Shown piece by piece: positions 30,235 to 38,616 of a DNA stretch of 64,000 nucleotides. The DNA is from Streptomyces coelicoflavus (GTDB lineage: Bacteria; Actinomycetota; Actinomycetes; Streptomycetales; Streptomycetaceae). Under the pieces are notes generated by a model that worked only from the letters and a program-made list of their open reading frames with translations, ran no database searches and had not been told where the DNA came from. The stretch lies in assembly GCF_003112555.1 (NCBI RefSeq), contig NZ_BEWB01000010.1, positions 310,001 to 374,000 on the forward strand, in the 5' to 3' direction. A program made the translations under genes and the position numbers. Position 1 is the stretch's first letter; every line of letters starts with the position of its first letter.

Positions 30235-32238
30235 ATGGCTGCTGGCGGGGGAGATCCGGCCGCCTCGCCCATGAAGACACCGAGCTGGGCGGTGCGGATC
30301 AGGGGAGCGGACGGGGAGATCGCGGGGGCCGGCATTCTGCTGACCCCGGACCAGGTACTCACCTGCGCGCACGTCGTGGACCGCGCGGCGGACCGGCTCA
30401 TGGCGGAGTTCGTCGGCGCGGCCGACCACAGCGTGCCCGCGGTGCGCGCCCGGGTGGACGGCACCGCGTACGTGCCGGAAACGCGGGACGCCGACGGCGA
30501 CCCCAGCGGGGACGTGGCGCTGCTCCGGCTGGAGCGGCCCCGGCCTGCGGAGGAAACGGTACGGCTGCACCGGTTGTCGGCACCCGGCCGCGAAGTGCGC
30601 ATGTACGGCTTCCCCTACGCCTACAACGGCGGCATCTGGTTCCGCTCCACCGTCGTGGGCGGCTGCGGGCGCGACGGGCAGGTGCAGCTGAGCCCGGTCA
30701 GCCCCGGTGAACTGGCCAGCCCCGGATGCAGCGGCGCGGGCGTCGCCGACAGCCGGACCGGCGAGGTCATCGGCATGGTGCTCAGCGGGCAGCTGGACCA
30801 GCACGGGAACCGGTTCTCCTTCATGAGTCCCGCCGAGACCATCGCCCGTCACCTGCCCCGGCTCAAGCCGCACATCCTGGGCCCCACGGCCGTCGACGAG
30901 CGGCTGCTCCCCACCGCCGACGGCGCCTCCCGGAACCTGCTCGACGAGCCGTTCGCCCAGCGCCTCGCCGCCTGGCTGCGCGACGACGGCAGCCAGGTGA
31001 AGATCAGTGTCGTCGAACCCGGCGACGCCGCGCGTGCGGCCACGTTGAGCCGCGCCATCACCCTCGCCGACCGGGAACTGCGCACCGCGGTCTCGATCGA
31101 CCGCGCGTCGCTCGACCCGCCCGGCACCGTTCCGTCGGCGGGTGGCCACGACCTCGCCGTGGACGCGAGCGGGCTGACGGCCGCCGAGATCGCCGAGCGG
31201 ATCGCCGAACGCATCGGCCTGTGGCAGCACCCGGAGGATCCCCCGCTCGACCGTATCCGCGCCTCCAAGACATCCCTCAACCTGGTCGTCGTCGGCGTCG
31301 ACGAGGCGGCCGACCCGCCGTCCCTGCTGGACCTGCTGGACGTGCTGCGCGCCGGAGGCAGCCGCCTGCTGCTGGTCTTCCGCACGGCCGGCGACTGCCA
31401 CCGCCGGGCCCGTGAGCGACTGCTCGCCCGGCCCGCGCGGGAGCGTCGCGCCCGGCTCGTCGAGCGGCTGCGGGACATCACCGGGCCGCTCGCCGAAGAC
31501 CTGCACGAACGCCTGGCGGCCGTGGTCCCGCACGGCGTGCGCCCGCTCGACTCGGAACTGGTGGCCGCGCACGCCGCCCTGGCCGCCCTGCTGCGCACGG
31601 ACGACGACCGGGAACGCGACGACGAGCCAGACGGCGACCGGCACCATGACAGGGACAGGGACAGGGACAGGGACCGGGACCGGGACCCGGACTGGCACCG
31701 CGACCGCGATTGGGGCGGCGACCGGGACAAAGACCGGCGGCATGACCGGGACCAAGACTGGCACCACGACCACGACCACGGCCCCGACCAAGACCGGCGG
31801 CGTGACCAGGACGTCGGTCTCGACCAGGACCGGTGGCAGGCCCGCGACCGCGACCGGGACCGGCAGCATGACCGCGACGACGACCCGGGCGAGGACCGCC
31901 GGAAGCCAGCCCGTGCCCCCGGTCGTGTCCCCGGGCACACTCCCGACCTCGACCGTTACGAGTTGCTGGCCGACCGGGTGGCCGGCCGGCTGAGGGCGGG
32001 CGTCGCGGAGCTCGACCGGCTTCGCGACCGGCGTGACGAACTCGCCGGGCGGCTGCGCGGCTATCACGTCCTGCACCAGCACTCCCTGGAGGGCGAGGAG
32101 GACCCGGCGGTGGACGACCTCTACCTGCGGGCCCACGCCCTGCTTCGGACCAGACCGTGCGACGTGCGCGCGGCGGAGGCGGCGGTGGACGCCTACACCC
32201 GGCGCGTCGAGGAGCACGGCGGGAGGGACGCGCGATGA
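30235..32238 (+). CDS. Trypsin-like serine protease with degenerate NTPase-like middle and charged repeat tract
   Basis: 667 residues, no signal peptide, so probably cytoplasmic. Residues about 15-215 are a trypsin-like domain with an intact triad: His46 (LTCAHVV), Asp93 (SGDVALLRL) and Ser166 (PGCSGAGV). Residues about 245-450 alternate strands and helices like a P-loop NTPase (KISVVEPGDAARAATLSRAI, SLNLVVVGVDEA, GSRLLLVFRT) but lack GKT. Residues about 456-557 are almost only Asp, Arg and His. The last 95 residues are helical (LADRVAGRLRAGVAELDRLRD, LYLRAHALLRTRPCDVRAAEAAV). It opens the operon continuing into the PknG-like kinase. ATG at 30235. Confidence 0.8.
   Translation: MAAGGGDPAASPMKTPSWAVRIRGADGEIAGAGILLTPDQVLTCAHVVDRAADRLMAEFVGAADHSVPAVRARVDGTAYVPETRDADGDPSGDVALLRLERPRPAEETVRLHRLSAPGREVRMYGFPYAYNGGIWFRSTVVGGCGRDGQVQLSPVSPGELASPGCSGAGVADSRTGEVIGMVLSGQLDQHGNRFSFMSPAETIARHLPRLKPHILGPTAVDERLLPTADGASRNLLDEPFAQRLAAWLRDDGSQVKISVVEPGDAARAATLSRAITLADRELRTAVSIDRASLDPPGTVPSAGGHDLAVDASGLTAAEIAERIAERIGLWQHPEDPPLDRIRASKTSLNLVVVGVDEAADPPSLLDLLDVLRAGGSRLLLVFRTAGDCHRRARERLLARPARERRARLVERLRDITGPLAEDLHERLAAVVPHGVRPLDSELVAAHAALAALLRTDDDRERDDEPDGDRHHDRDRDRDRDRDRDPDWHRDRDWGGDRDKDRRHDRDQDWHHDHDHGPDQDRRRDQDVGLDQDRWQARDRDRDRQHDRDDDPGEDRRKPARAPGRVPGHTPDLDRYELLADRVAGRLRAGVAELDRLRDRRDELAGRLRGYHVLHQHSLEGEEDPAVDDLYLRAHALLRTRPCDVRAAEAAVDAYTRRVEEHGGRDAR
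31600..31905 (+). repeat. Low-complexity GAC/CGG/CAC repeat inside the trypsin-like gene
   Basis: Imperfect repeats of GACAGG, GACCGGGAC and GACCACGAC encode alternating Asp-Arg and Asp-His runs (residues about 456-557). The cleanest portion is GACAGG units at 31647-31676. The copy number is a multiple of whole codons, so length variation would keep the frame. Confidence 0.8.
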
Positions 32239-32287
32239 CGGCGAGAACTCCACCGACCGGCCCGCGACCGCACGGGGGGCTGCCGGG

Positions 32288-34681
32288 ATGAGCGGAAGAG
32301 CCTGTGTCAGACCCGACTGCCAGGGCGGCCACATCATGGTCACCGGCTTCTGCGACACCTGCTTCCGCCGCCCCCTCGCCCCCGACCCCTCCTCGGCGCG
32401 GCCCGCCGCCCCCGCCCCGGACGGCTCCGCCGCACCGGCCGAACCCCCGCAGAACCCTGCCGCCCCGGCCGTCGGCGAGCTGGACCGTGACGGGCTCCTC
32501 GTCCTGCCGGCCCTGCCCTCCCCGGACCCCTCCGAGGCCGCCGACACCGTCGCCCGGCCCCCGACCGGTGGCCGGCGCTGCGGTGTCGCCAACTGCGCCG
32601 GCACCATCGGGGTCTCCTACGACGGCAGTCCCGCGCCCGACCACGGATTCTGCCCGCAGTGCGGTACGGAGTACTCGTTCCGGCCCAAGCTGCGCCCCGG
32701 CGACCGGGTGGGCGGGCACTACCAGGTGCTCGGCTACCTCGCGGTCGGCGGTCACGGCTGGGTCTACCTGGCCGAGGACACCCGCGTGCCCGGCCTGCAC
32801 GTCGTCCTCAAGGGGCTGATCAACACCGGCGACGCCGTGGCCCGCCGGGCGGCGGTCGAGGAGCGCCGCTCGCTCACCACCCTCCACCACCGCGACATCG
32901 TCCGCATCGTCACCCACGTCCAGCACCGGGCGCCCGGCGACGCCGAGCCGACCGGCTACATCGTGATGGAGTACGTCGGCGGCCGCTCCCTCGCCTGGAT
33001 CCGGTTCGCCCCCGAGGAGGACCTGGCGCGGCTGTTCGGTGCCGGCGGCCTCGAGTTCGGGCACGTCATCACGTACGGGTGCAAGATCCTCGGTGCCCTG
33101 GAGTACCTGCACGACCGGGGCCTGCTCTACTGCGACATGAAGCCCGAGAACGTCATCCACTACGGGCGCGAGATCAAGGTCATAGACCTGGGCGCCATCC
33201 GACGGATCGACGACCGCTCCTCCGGGCTCGTCCACACCCACGGCTACTCCCCGCCGAAGCGCGAACGCGACCTGCGCGGGCTCGACGTCGACAGCGACCT
33301 GTACACCGTCGGCCGGACCCTGAAAGTGCTCGCCGAGCGGGCCACCCGGCCCGCCGGACTGGCCGCCCGCTCGTTCGACGCGCTGATCCGGCGGGCCACC
33401 CACCACGACCCCGCCGCCCGGTTCCGTTCCGCGGCCGAGATGTCCCGCCAGCTGTGGGAGGTGCTGCGCGAGGACCAGGCGCTCGGCGGGCGGGAGCCGT
33501 ACCCCGAGCGCTCCACCCGCTTCGAACCGACCGCGGCGGTCTTCGGCGCCGCGCTGGGCACGGTCCCGGCGCTCGAGTGGTGGACGCGGCGCCCGGGCGG
33601 TGAGGCACCGGAGCTGCCGGCCGGGGTCCCCGAGCCGCGGACGGTGGCCCGCGCGCTGCCGGTCCCCCTGCCCGACGCTTCGGACCCGGCGGCCGTACTG
33701 CTCGGCGGGCTCGCCGCGGACACCCCCGACCGCATCGCCGAACGCGCCCAGGGCGACCCGGCGCTGCGCACCGTGGAGACGGCGCTGTGGCTGTGCCGCG
33801 CCTACCTGGACGCCGGGAACGCGGCGCGGGCCGAGGAGTGGGTGGCGTGGGCCAAGGGGTGGAGCGACGACTACGACTGGCGGATCTTCTGGCACCGGGG
33901 ACTGGTCCATCTCACCCGCGGTGCGGTGGACGGGGCGGAGGGCGAGTTCGCGGCCACGTACGAGGCGCTGCCCGGCGAGGTGGCGCCCAAGCTGGCGCTC
34001 GGGTACTGCGCCGAGTACCTGGCCGAGCGGCTCCGGGAGGCCGGCGTACGGGAGCCGGGCCTGCGGGAAGCCCGCCCGGTGGAGGCGCAGGCGGACGCGC
34101 AGGCGGCCGCACGGGCGGGGGCCCGTGCGGCGCAGGCCGAGGAGTTCTACGAGGCGGTCCTGCGGCGTGACCCCACCCAGGGCAGCGCCGCCTTCGGGCT
34201 GGCCCGGGTCCGGCTGCGCCGCGCGGGCCGGCGCCGGGCCGTCGGCGTACTGGACGGGGTGCCGACCACCTCCCGGCACTACGACGCCGCACGTGTCGCG
34301 GCGGTGCGGATCCTGGCCGCCCGGCTGCCCGGAGGGACCGGGCCGCTCGTCACCGAGCTGCGCGAGGCCGCCGAACGGCTGGCGGAGCTGCACCTGGACG
34401 GCAGCGGGTCCTGGGACCGGCTGGCGACCGAACTGCGCGAACACGCGCTGGCCTGCCGCCCGCCCGAAGGCTGGGGCAGCGGCTTCCCCGCCGGAGAGCT
34501 GTTCGGCCCCGAGGACAGCGAGGACGCGCTGCGCAGGCTGCTGTCCGGGTCGCTCCGGGACCTCGCCGACCAGGCGGGCAGCGCCGGCGAGCGCGGCGAC
34601 CTGCTGGACACCGCGTACGCCGTCCTCCCGGCCCCGGCCGGGCTGCGCGAGCTGGCGCGGGGGTGGCGGCGTACGGCGTGA
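32288..34681 (+). CDS. pknG: PknG-like serine/threonine kinase (zinc ribbons, kinase, TPR)
   Basis: 797 residues, no membrane helix. An extra N-terminal Cys cluster (Cys6, 11, 22, 25) and a Pro-rich linker precede a second Cys set (Cys98, Cys103, Cys122, Cys125 in FCPQCG) matching the rubredoxin-like module of mycobacterial PknG. The kinase domain (about 140-400) has the glycine loop GGHGWVYLA, Lys175 (VVLKGL), catalytic Asp near 283 in YCDMKPENV, and DLG in place of DFG, as in PknG. The C-terminal 350 residues are helical TPR repeats. Mycobacterial PknG controls 2-oxoglutarate metabolism through GarA downstream of GlnH-GlnX; analogous genes follow here. ATG at 32288. Confidence 0.88.
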   Translation: MSGRACVRPDCQGGHIMVTGFCDTCFRRPLAPDPSSARPAAPAPDGSAAPAEPPQNPAAPAVGELDRDGLLVLPALPSPDPSEAADTVARPPTGGRRCGVANCAGTIGVSYDGSPAPDHGFCPQCGTEYSFRPKLRPGDRVGGHYQVLGYLAVGGHGWVYLAEDTRVPGLHVVLKGLINTGDAVARRAAVEERRSLTTLHHRDIVRIVTHVQHRAPGDAEPTGYIVMEYVGGRSLAWIRFAPEEDLARLFGAGGLEFGHVITYGCKILGALEYLHDRGLLYCDMKPENVIHYGREIKVIDLGAIRRIDDRSSGLVHTHGYSPPKRERDLRGLDVDSDLYTVGRTLKVLAERATRPAGLAARSFDALIRRATHHDPAARFRSAAEMSRQLWEVLREDQALGGREPYPERSTRFEPTAAVFGAALGTVPALEWWTRRPGGEAPELPAGVPEPRTVARALPVPLPDASDPAAVLLGGLAADTPDRIAERAQGDPALRTVETALWLCRAYLDAGNAARAEEWVAWAKGWSDDYDWRIFWHRGLVHLTRGAVDGAEGEFAATYEALPGEVAPKLALGYCAEYLAERLREAGVREPGLREARPVEAQADAQAAARAGARAAQAEEFYEAVLRRDPTQGSAAFGLARVRLRRAGRRRAVGVLDGVPTTSRHYDAARVAAVRILAARLPGGTGPLVTELREAAERLAELHLDGSGSWDRLATELREHALACRPPEGWGSGFPAGELFGPEDSEDALRRLLSGSLRDLADQAGSAGERGDLLDTAYAVLPAPAGLRELARGWRRTA

Positions 34682-34710
34682 GGACGCGACGGGGCGGGAC
34701 GGCGACGGCC

Positions 34711-34895
34711 TCGGGGAGGGAGCCGGGACGAAAGCGGCGGAGGGAACCGGGGACGAAAGCGGCGGAGGGAACCGGGGACGAAAGCGGCGGAGGGAGCCGG
34801 AGAAGGAAGCAGCGGAGGGAGACGGGGACGAACGCGGGCGCAGACGTGGGCGGGACGGGCGCAGACGTGGGTGGGACGGGCGACGACGTGGGCGA
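34711..34895 (+). repeat. Two tandem repeat arrays between the kinase and vWA genes
   Basis: First array, about 34711-34835: a 25-base unit (ACGAAAGCGGCGGAGGGAAC plus CGGGG) with starts at 34728, 34753 and 34778, followed by one or more degenerate copies. Second array, 34839-34895: a 21-base unit (CGCAGACGTGGGCGGGACGG plus G) at 34839 and 34860 and a partial third. A 25-base period does not conserve a reading frame, so the region is most likely untranslated. It separates the kinase stop from the vWA start by 229 bases, while the later genes of the operon overlap. Confidence 0.8.
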
Positions 34896-34910
34896 GGGGG
34901 CACGGACACC

Positions 34911-36365
34911 GTGGAGACAGGAACGCGAGGGGCGGGCGAGGCGGCCGGGCGGGTGATCGCCGGGCTGGAGGTCGACCAGTGGAAGTACCTGTCCCGTGAG
35001 GCGGGCGACCCGCGGATGCACGCGATCCTCAGCGTGAGCGTGGACGGCACCGGGGGCGGCGGCCCGGGCGGCCCGCTGCTGGCGCAGGTGCTGGCGGTGG
35101 ACTGCTCCAGCTCGATGACCTGGCCGGTGGAGAAGCTGCACGCGGCCCAGGAGGCGGCGGTCGCGGCGATCCGCAAGCTGCCCGACGGCACCCCGTTCGC
35201 GGTGGTCCGGGGCAGCGAGCAGGCAGCCGTGGTGTACCCGGACACGCCGCGCATGGCCCGTGCCTCCGCCCGCACCCGGGCCCGGGCGGAACGGGCCGTG
35301 CGCGAGACGGTCGCGGGCGGCGGCACCTGCATCGGCGCCTGGCTGGACCTGAGCCGGCGGCTGCTGGCGGAACAGGACGCGCCGATCGGCCACGTCCTGC
35401 TCCTCACCGACGGCAAGAACCAGCACGACGAGCACATGCCGCTGGCCCGGGTCCTGGAGGAGTGCGCGGGCCGGTTCGTCTGCGACGCGTGGGGGATCGG
35501 GGACGGCTGGGACGGCCGGGAACTGCTGCGCATCACCCGCCGGCTGCACGGCAGCGCGTCCTCGGTGCGCGAGGAGGCGGCCCTGCCGGCGGAGTACGAG
35601 CAGCTGATGAACCGGCTGCTCACCAAGACCGTCCCCGAGCTGGTGATCTCCGTGACCCCGATGCCCGGAAGCACCGTGCGCTACCTCAAGCAGGTCTTCC
35701 CCACCGAGGTGGAGCTGAACGCCGAGGACGGCACCGGCCGCTTCGTCACCCGCGCCTGGGGCGACGAGACGCGCCGCTACCAGCTGTGCCTGACCGCCGA
35801 CCCCTCCGGCCGCCCGTACCGGGAGGACCTCCAGCTCGCCGTGGTCGCCGTCGACGTGCCCGGCGACGACGTGGTCCGGCTGCCTCCGCCGCTGCCCTGC
35901 CTGGTCCACTGGACCGACGACCCGGCTCTGTCCGGGCACACCGACGCCCAGGTCGAGCACTTCGAGCAGCACCAGCGGCTCGGCGAGGCGGTCGCCGCGG
36001 CCGCAGACGCCCACCGCCGCGGACAGCTCGACCTGGCCGAGCACCAGCTGGGCCGAGCCGCCCGGCTCGCCCACGCCATGGGCGTCGAGGAGCAGCTGGC
36101 CCGGCTGGCCCGGCTGGTGCGGATCGAGGACGCCGAGAGCGGTCGGGTCGTCCTGCTCCCCGACGTGAAGGCCATCGACTTCCAGCATCTGATCACCGCG
36201 TTCAGCCACAGCACGTACGGCCCCGCCTCCGGCACCGGTTCCGGGGCGGCGGGCGCCGTGCCGCGAGGGGGTGCCACCGTGCGCTGCCCGGTCTGCGAGG
36301 CCGGTGCTCCGGCGGCCGCCCGGTTCTGCCCGTCCTGCGGCCACCCCTTCGAGGCACGGCCGTGA
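34911..36365 (+). CDS. vWA domain protein with C-terminal zinc ribbon
   Basis: 484 residues from GTG 34911, the first start after the tandem repeats. The vWA domain (about 57-245) has an intact MIDAS metal site: DCSSS at 64-68 (Asp, Ser, Ser), the Thr in GGGTCIGAW near 140, and the Asp in LLTDGKN near 167. A beta-rich middle and a helical stretch (QVEHFEQHQRLGEAVAAAADAHRRGQ, about 340-400) follow. The C-terminus is a zinc ribbon, CPVC and CPSC. No signal peptide or membrane helix. vWA proteins act as metal-dependent protein-interaction parts. The stop overlaps the next gene (GTGA). Confidence 0.85.
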   Translation: METGTRGAGEAAGRVIAGLEVDQWKYLSREAGDPRMHAILSVSVDGTGGGGPGGPLLAQVLAVDCSSSMTWPVEKLHAAQEAAVAAIRKLPDGTPFAVVRGSEQAAVVYPDTPRMARASARTRARAERAVRETVAGGGTCIGAWLDLSRRLLAEQDAPIGHVLLLTDGKNQHDEHMPLARVLEECAGRFVCDAWGIGDGWDGRELLRITRRLHGSASSVREEAALPAEYEQLMNRLLTKTVPELVISVTPMPGSTVRYLKQVFPTEVELNAEDGTGRFVTRAWGDETRRYQLCLTADPSGRPYREDLQLAVVAVDVPGDDVVRLPPPLPCLVHWTDDPALSGHTDAQVEHFEQHQRLGEAVAAAADAHRRGQLDLAEHQLGRAARLAHAMGVEEQLARLARLVRIEDAESGRVVLLPDVKAIDFQHLITAFSHSTYGPASGTGSGAAGAVPRGGATVRCPVCEAGAPAAARFCPSCGHPFEARP

Positions 36366-37300
36366 GCACCACCCGCCGGGACCTGATCCGCAGGCTCAGG
36401 CTGCTGCTGGTCCTGGCGACCGCGACCACCCTCGCGCTGCTCTTCGCCTACCGGGGCGTGCACGACGACACCGTTCCCCTGTCCACCGCGAGCACGCCCG
36501 GCATCCGCGCCGTCGACACCGCGCGCAGCGCGCTGCGCCAGGCGAACGCCGTGGTCCGCGAGACCGGCGCCGAGGGCGACACCAGCGGCGAGTTCCTCAC
36601 CCAGATCTCGGTGGCCCAGCAGAGCCTGGCCCTGGCCGCCTCGGAGAACGTCACCGGCCTGACGGGCCGCCACGACGTCCAGACCGTCACCGGGCTGATA
36701 GCCGTCTACTCGGGCTGGGTGGAGCGCCGGGGCCGCGAGCCGGAGGGGTCACCGCTGCGCGCCGCCTTCCTCCACTACGCCGAGAAGGTCCTCGGCGTGG
36801 AGGCCGAGGCCGGGACCGAGGGCGACATCATGAGCCGCCTGGACGCCCTGCGCGGCGAACAGCTGGCCGAGGCCCGGCGGCAGGCCGCCTTCCCCTGGCA
36901 GCTGTGGCTCGGCTGGTGCACGGTCGCGGTGCTGTACGCGGCCCTGTGCGGGGCGCTGCTGGAGTCCCAGCGCTTCCTGCGGCACCGCTTCCGGCGGCCC
37001 GTGCAGCTGCGGTTGCTGGCCGCCACCGCGGTGTGCGCCGTCGGCGTGCCGGTGCTGGCCTGGCAGACCCTGTCGGCGCACCGCGCGATGACGGACTCCG
37101 TCGCCGGGGTACAGGTGCCGCCGGCCGTCCCGGACGCCGTCCCCGAGGGGGCCGGCGAGGTGCGGGGCGCGCTCGCGGACGCCGGGTTCTGGGCCTCGTT
37201 GTCCGACCTGATACCACTGGGAGGAGCCGTGGTGGCGGCGCTGGCGCTGTGGGGACTGTGGCCGCGGATCGCCGAGTACCGGTTCCGGAGCCAGCGATGA
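36362..37300 (+). CDS. Four-helix membrane protein, GlnX-like
   Basis: 312 residues. Helix 1 at about 13-30, then an extracytoplasmic helical domain of about 140 residues (RAVDTARSALRQANAVVRETG.., like four-helix sensor domains), helices at about 177-198 and 215-234, a second outside loop, and a last helix at about 280-298. Both ends overlap neighbouring genes by 4 bases. In mycobacteria GlnX is a membrane protein of similar layout that links the binding protein GlnH to PknG. The resemblance is by topology and neighbourhood, not by confirmed homology. Confidence 0.7.
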   Translation: MSTTRRDLIRRLRLLLVLATATTLALLFAYRGVHDDTVPLSTASTPGIRAVDTARSALRQANAVVRETGAEGDTSGEFLTQISVAQQSLALAASENVTGLTGRHDVQTVTGLIAVYSGWVERRGREPEGSPLRAAFLHYAEKVLGVEAEAGTEGDIMSRLDALRGEQLAEARRQAAFPWQLWLGWCTVAVLYAALCGALLESQRFLRHRFRRPVQLRLLAATAVCAVGVPVLAWQTLSAHRAMTDSVAGVQVPPAVPDAVPEGAGEVRGALADAGFWASLSDLIPLGGAVVAALALWGLWPRIAEYRFRSQR

Positions 37301-38502
37301 GCCGCCCGGGCGCCCGCACCCTCGGCATCCTCTGCCTCTGCCTGGCCCTGCTCGGCGCCGGCGTCTACGCCACGGTGCGCTGGGCGCGCGGCTGGGAGGG
37401 CTCCGTCACCCTGCTCGCCAACTGGAGCGGCACGGAGCGCGAGCAGTTCGAGGAGCACGTCATCGAGCCGTTCGAGGAGAAGTACCGGATCGACGTCGTC
37501 TACCAGGGCAGCTCCGCGCTCAGCCAGGTGCTGGCCGCCGACATCGCGGCCGGCAACCCGCCCGACGTCGCGGTGCTGCCCGGCCCCGGCGAACTGCTCG
37601 CCTACGCCGTCGACGGCCGGCTCCACCCGCTGGACGGCCTTTTCGACGCCGGGGACTACGACCGCTTCTGGGCCCCCGAGGTCACCGTGCCCGGGGAGGG
37701 CGCCCACACGTACTGGCTGCCCGTGAAGACCGGCCTGAAGAGCATGGTCTGGTACGCCGGACCGGCGCCGACGGCTGACTCGGCCGGCCCTCCCGCACGG
37801 TGGTGCGCCGGCCTGGAGTCCGGCGCGACCTCCGGCTGGCCCGGCACCGACTGGGTGGAGGACATCCTGCTCCAGCAGGCCGGCCCGAGGGTGTACGAGG
37901 ACTGGGCCAACGGCAGGCTGCCCTGGACCGACGACGCCGTGCGCCGGGCCTGGACCACCTGGGCCGACCTGGTGGGGGCGGGCGACGCCGACCGCGTCGA
38001 GCAGGTGCTGACCACCGCGTTCGACGCCGACTGCGCGGCGGGCCGCCTGGAGCACCAGGGTTCCTTCCGCGCCGGGCACTGGCGGAAGGAGGGCGGCGAC
38101 TACGTCCACTTCTCCGAGGTCGTGCCCGCGGCCGGGGCGGACGCCGGCGCCTGGGAGGTCTCCGGCGACCTGGCGGCGGTACTGAACCCGACCCCCGAGG
38201 CCGAGCAGCTGATCCGCTACCTCGCCGACCCGGACACCGCGCTGCCCGAGTACACGGCCAACCGGGCGGCCGCGCCGGACACCGAGCAGGACGCCACGGA
38301 GCGGCAGATCGGAACCATCCTGCGCGAACCCGGCCGCACCCGCTGCTGGGACGCCTCCGACGCGATGCCCCGCACCACCCGCGACGCCTTCCACCAGGCG
38401 GTCCTCCGCCACTTCGCCGACCCGACCCACCTGCACACCCGCCTGAAAGAACTGGACCACCTCCGCAAGCCCCAGAACCTCCCGGTCTGCGGCACGGGTT
38501 AA
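37297..38502 (+). CDS. Membrane-anchored extracellular solute-binding protein, no transporter adjacent
   Basis: 401 residues. The N-terminal helix at about 8-28 (LGILCLCLALLGAGVYATV) has no clear lipobox or cleavage site, so it is probably a signal anchor. The rest looks like family 1 binding proteins: VTLLANWSGTEREQFEEHVIEPFEEKY, NPPDVAVLPGPGELLAYA, LHPLDGLFD, YWLPVKTGLKSMVWY. No ABC permease or ATPase gene is near; the gene overlaps the GlnX-like gene instead. It most likely senses a ligand rather than importing it, like GlnH, although GlnH is an amino-acid family 3 protein. Confidence 0.82.
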   Translation: MSRPGARTLGILCLCLALLGAGVYATVRWARGWEGSVTLLANWSGTEREQFEEHVIEPFEEKYRIDVVYQGSSALSQVLAADIAAGNPPDVAVLPGPGELLAYAVDGRLHPLDGLFDAGDYDRFWAPEVTVPGEGAHTYWLPVKTGLKSMVWYAGPAPTADSAGPPARWCAGLESGATSGWPGTDWVEDILLQQAGPRVYEDWANGRLPWTDDAVRRAWTTWADLVGAGDADRVEQVLTTAFDADCAAGRLEHQGSFRAGHWRKEGGDYVHFSEVVPAAGADAGAWEVSGDLAAVLNPTPEAEQLIRYLADPDTALPEYTANRAAAPDTEQDATERQIGTILREPGRTRCWDASDAMPRTTRDAFHQAVLRHFADPTHLHTRLKELDHLRKPQNLPVCGTG

Positions 38503-38550
38503 GGGGCGCGGGGAACTGCGCGAGCAACCCACCACCGGGCCCGCGGCCGA
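38502..38550. repeat. Dispersed streptomycete intergenic repeat, copy 2
   Basis: AGGGGCGCGGGGAACTGCGC and the following AGCAACCCACCACCGGG start at the stop codon of the binding-protein gene. It is related to the element at 6430. Such elements often sit right after stop codons in Streptomyces; here it marks the end of the kinase-vWA operon. Confidence 0.55.
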
Positions 38551-38616
38551 CGAACAACCCCGCCCACCCCGGACCCCTCCCCGCCCACCCCCGGAGGGCA
38601 TGGCAGGCTTGGGAAC

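Noticed and set aside
30160..32607. Long minus-strand frame extending the Trypco2-like protein to over 900 residues
   Set aside because: Only the last 98 residues look like a protein family; the rest is antisense to the trypsin-like and kinase genes, and a good ribosome-binding site precedes the TTG at 30159.
34711..34895. Tandem repeats considered as a CRISPR array
   Set aside because: Units follow each other directly without unique spacers, and no cas gene is near.
29863..38502. Standard vWA-MoxR ternary conflict system
   Set aside because: A vWA and a trypsin-like protein are present, but no MoxR AAA ATPase gene exists in the block; the kinase, membrane and binding proteins fit a PknG-type pathway better.
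37297..38502. ABC importer operon
   Set aside because: No permease or ATP-binding gene lies on either side; the adjacent genes are a GlnX-like membrane protein and rpe.
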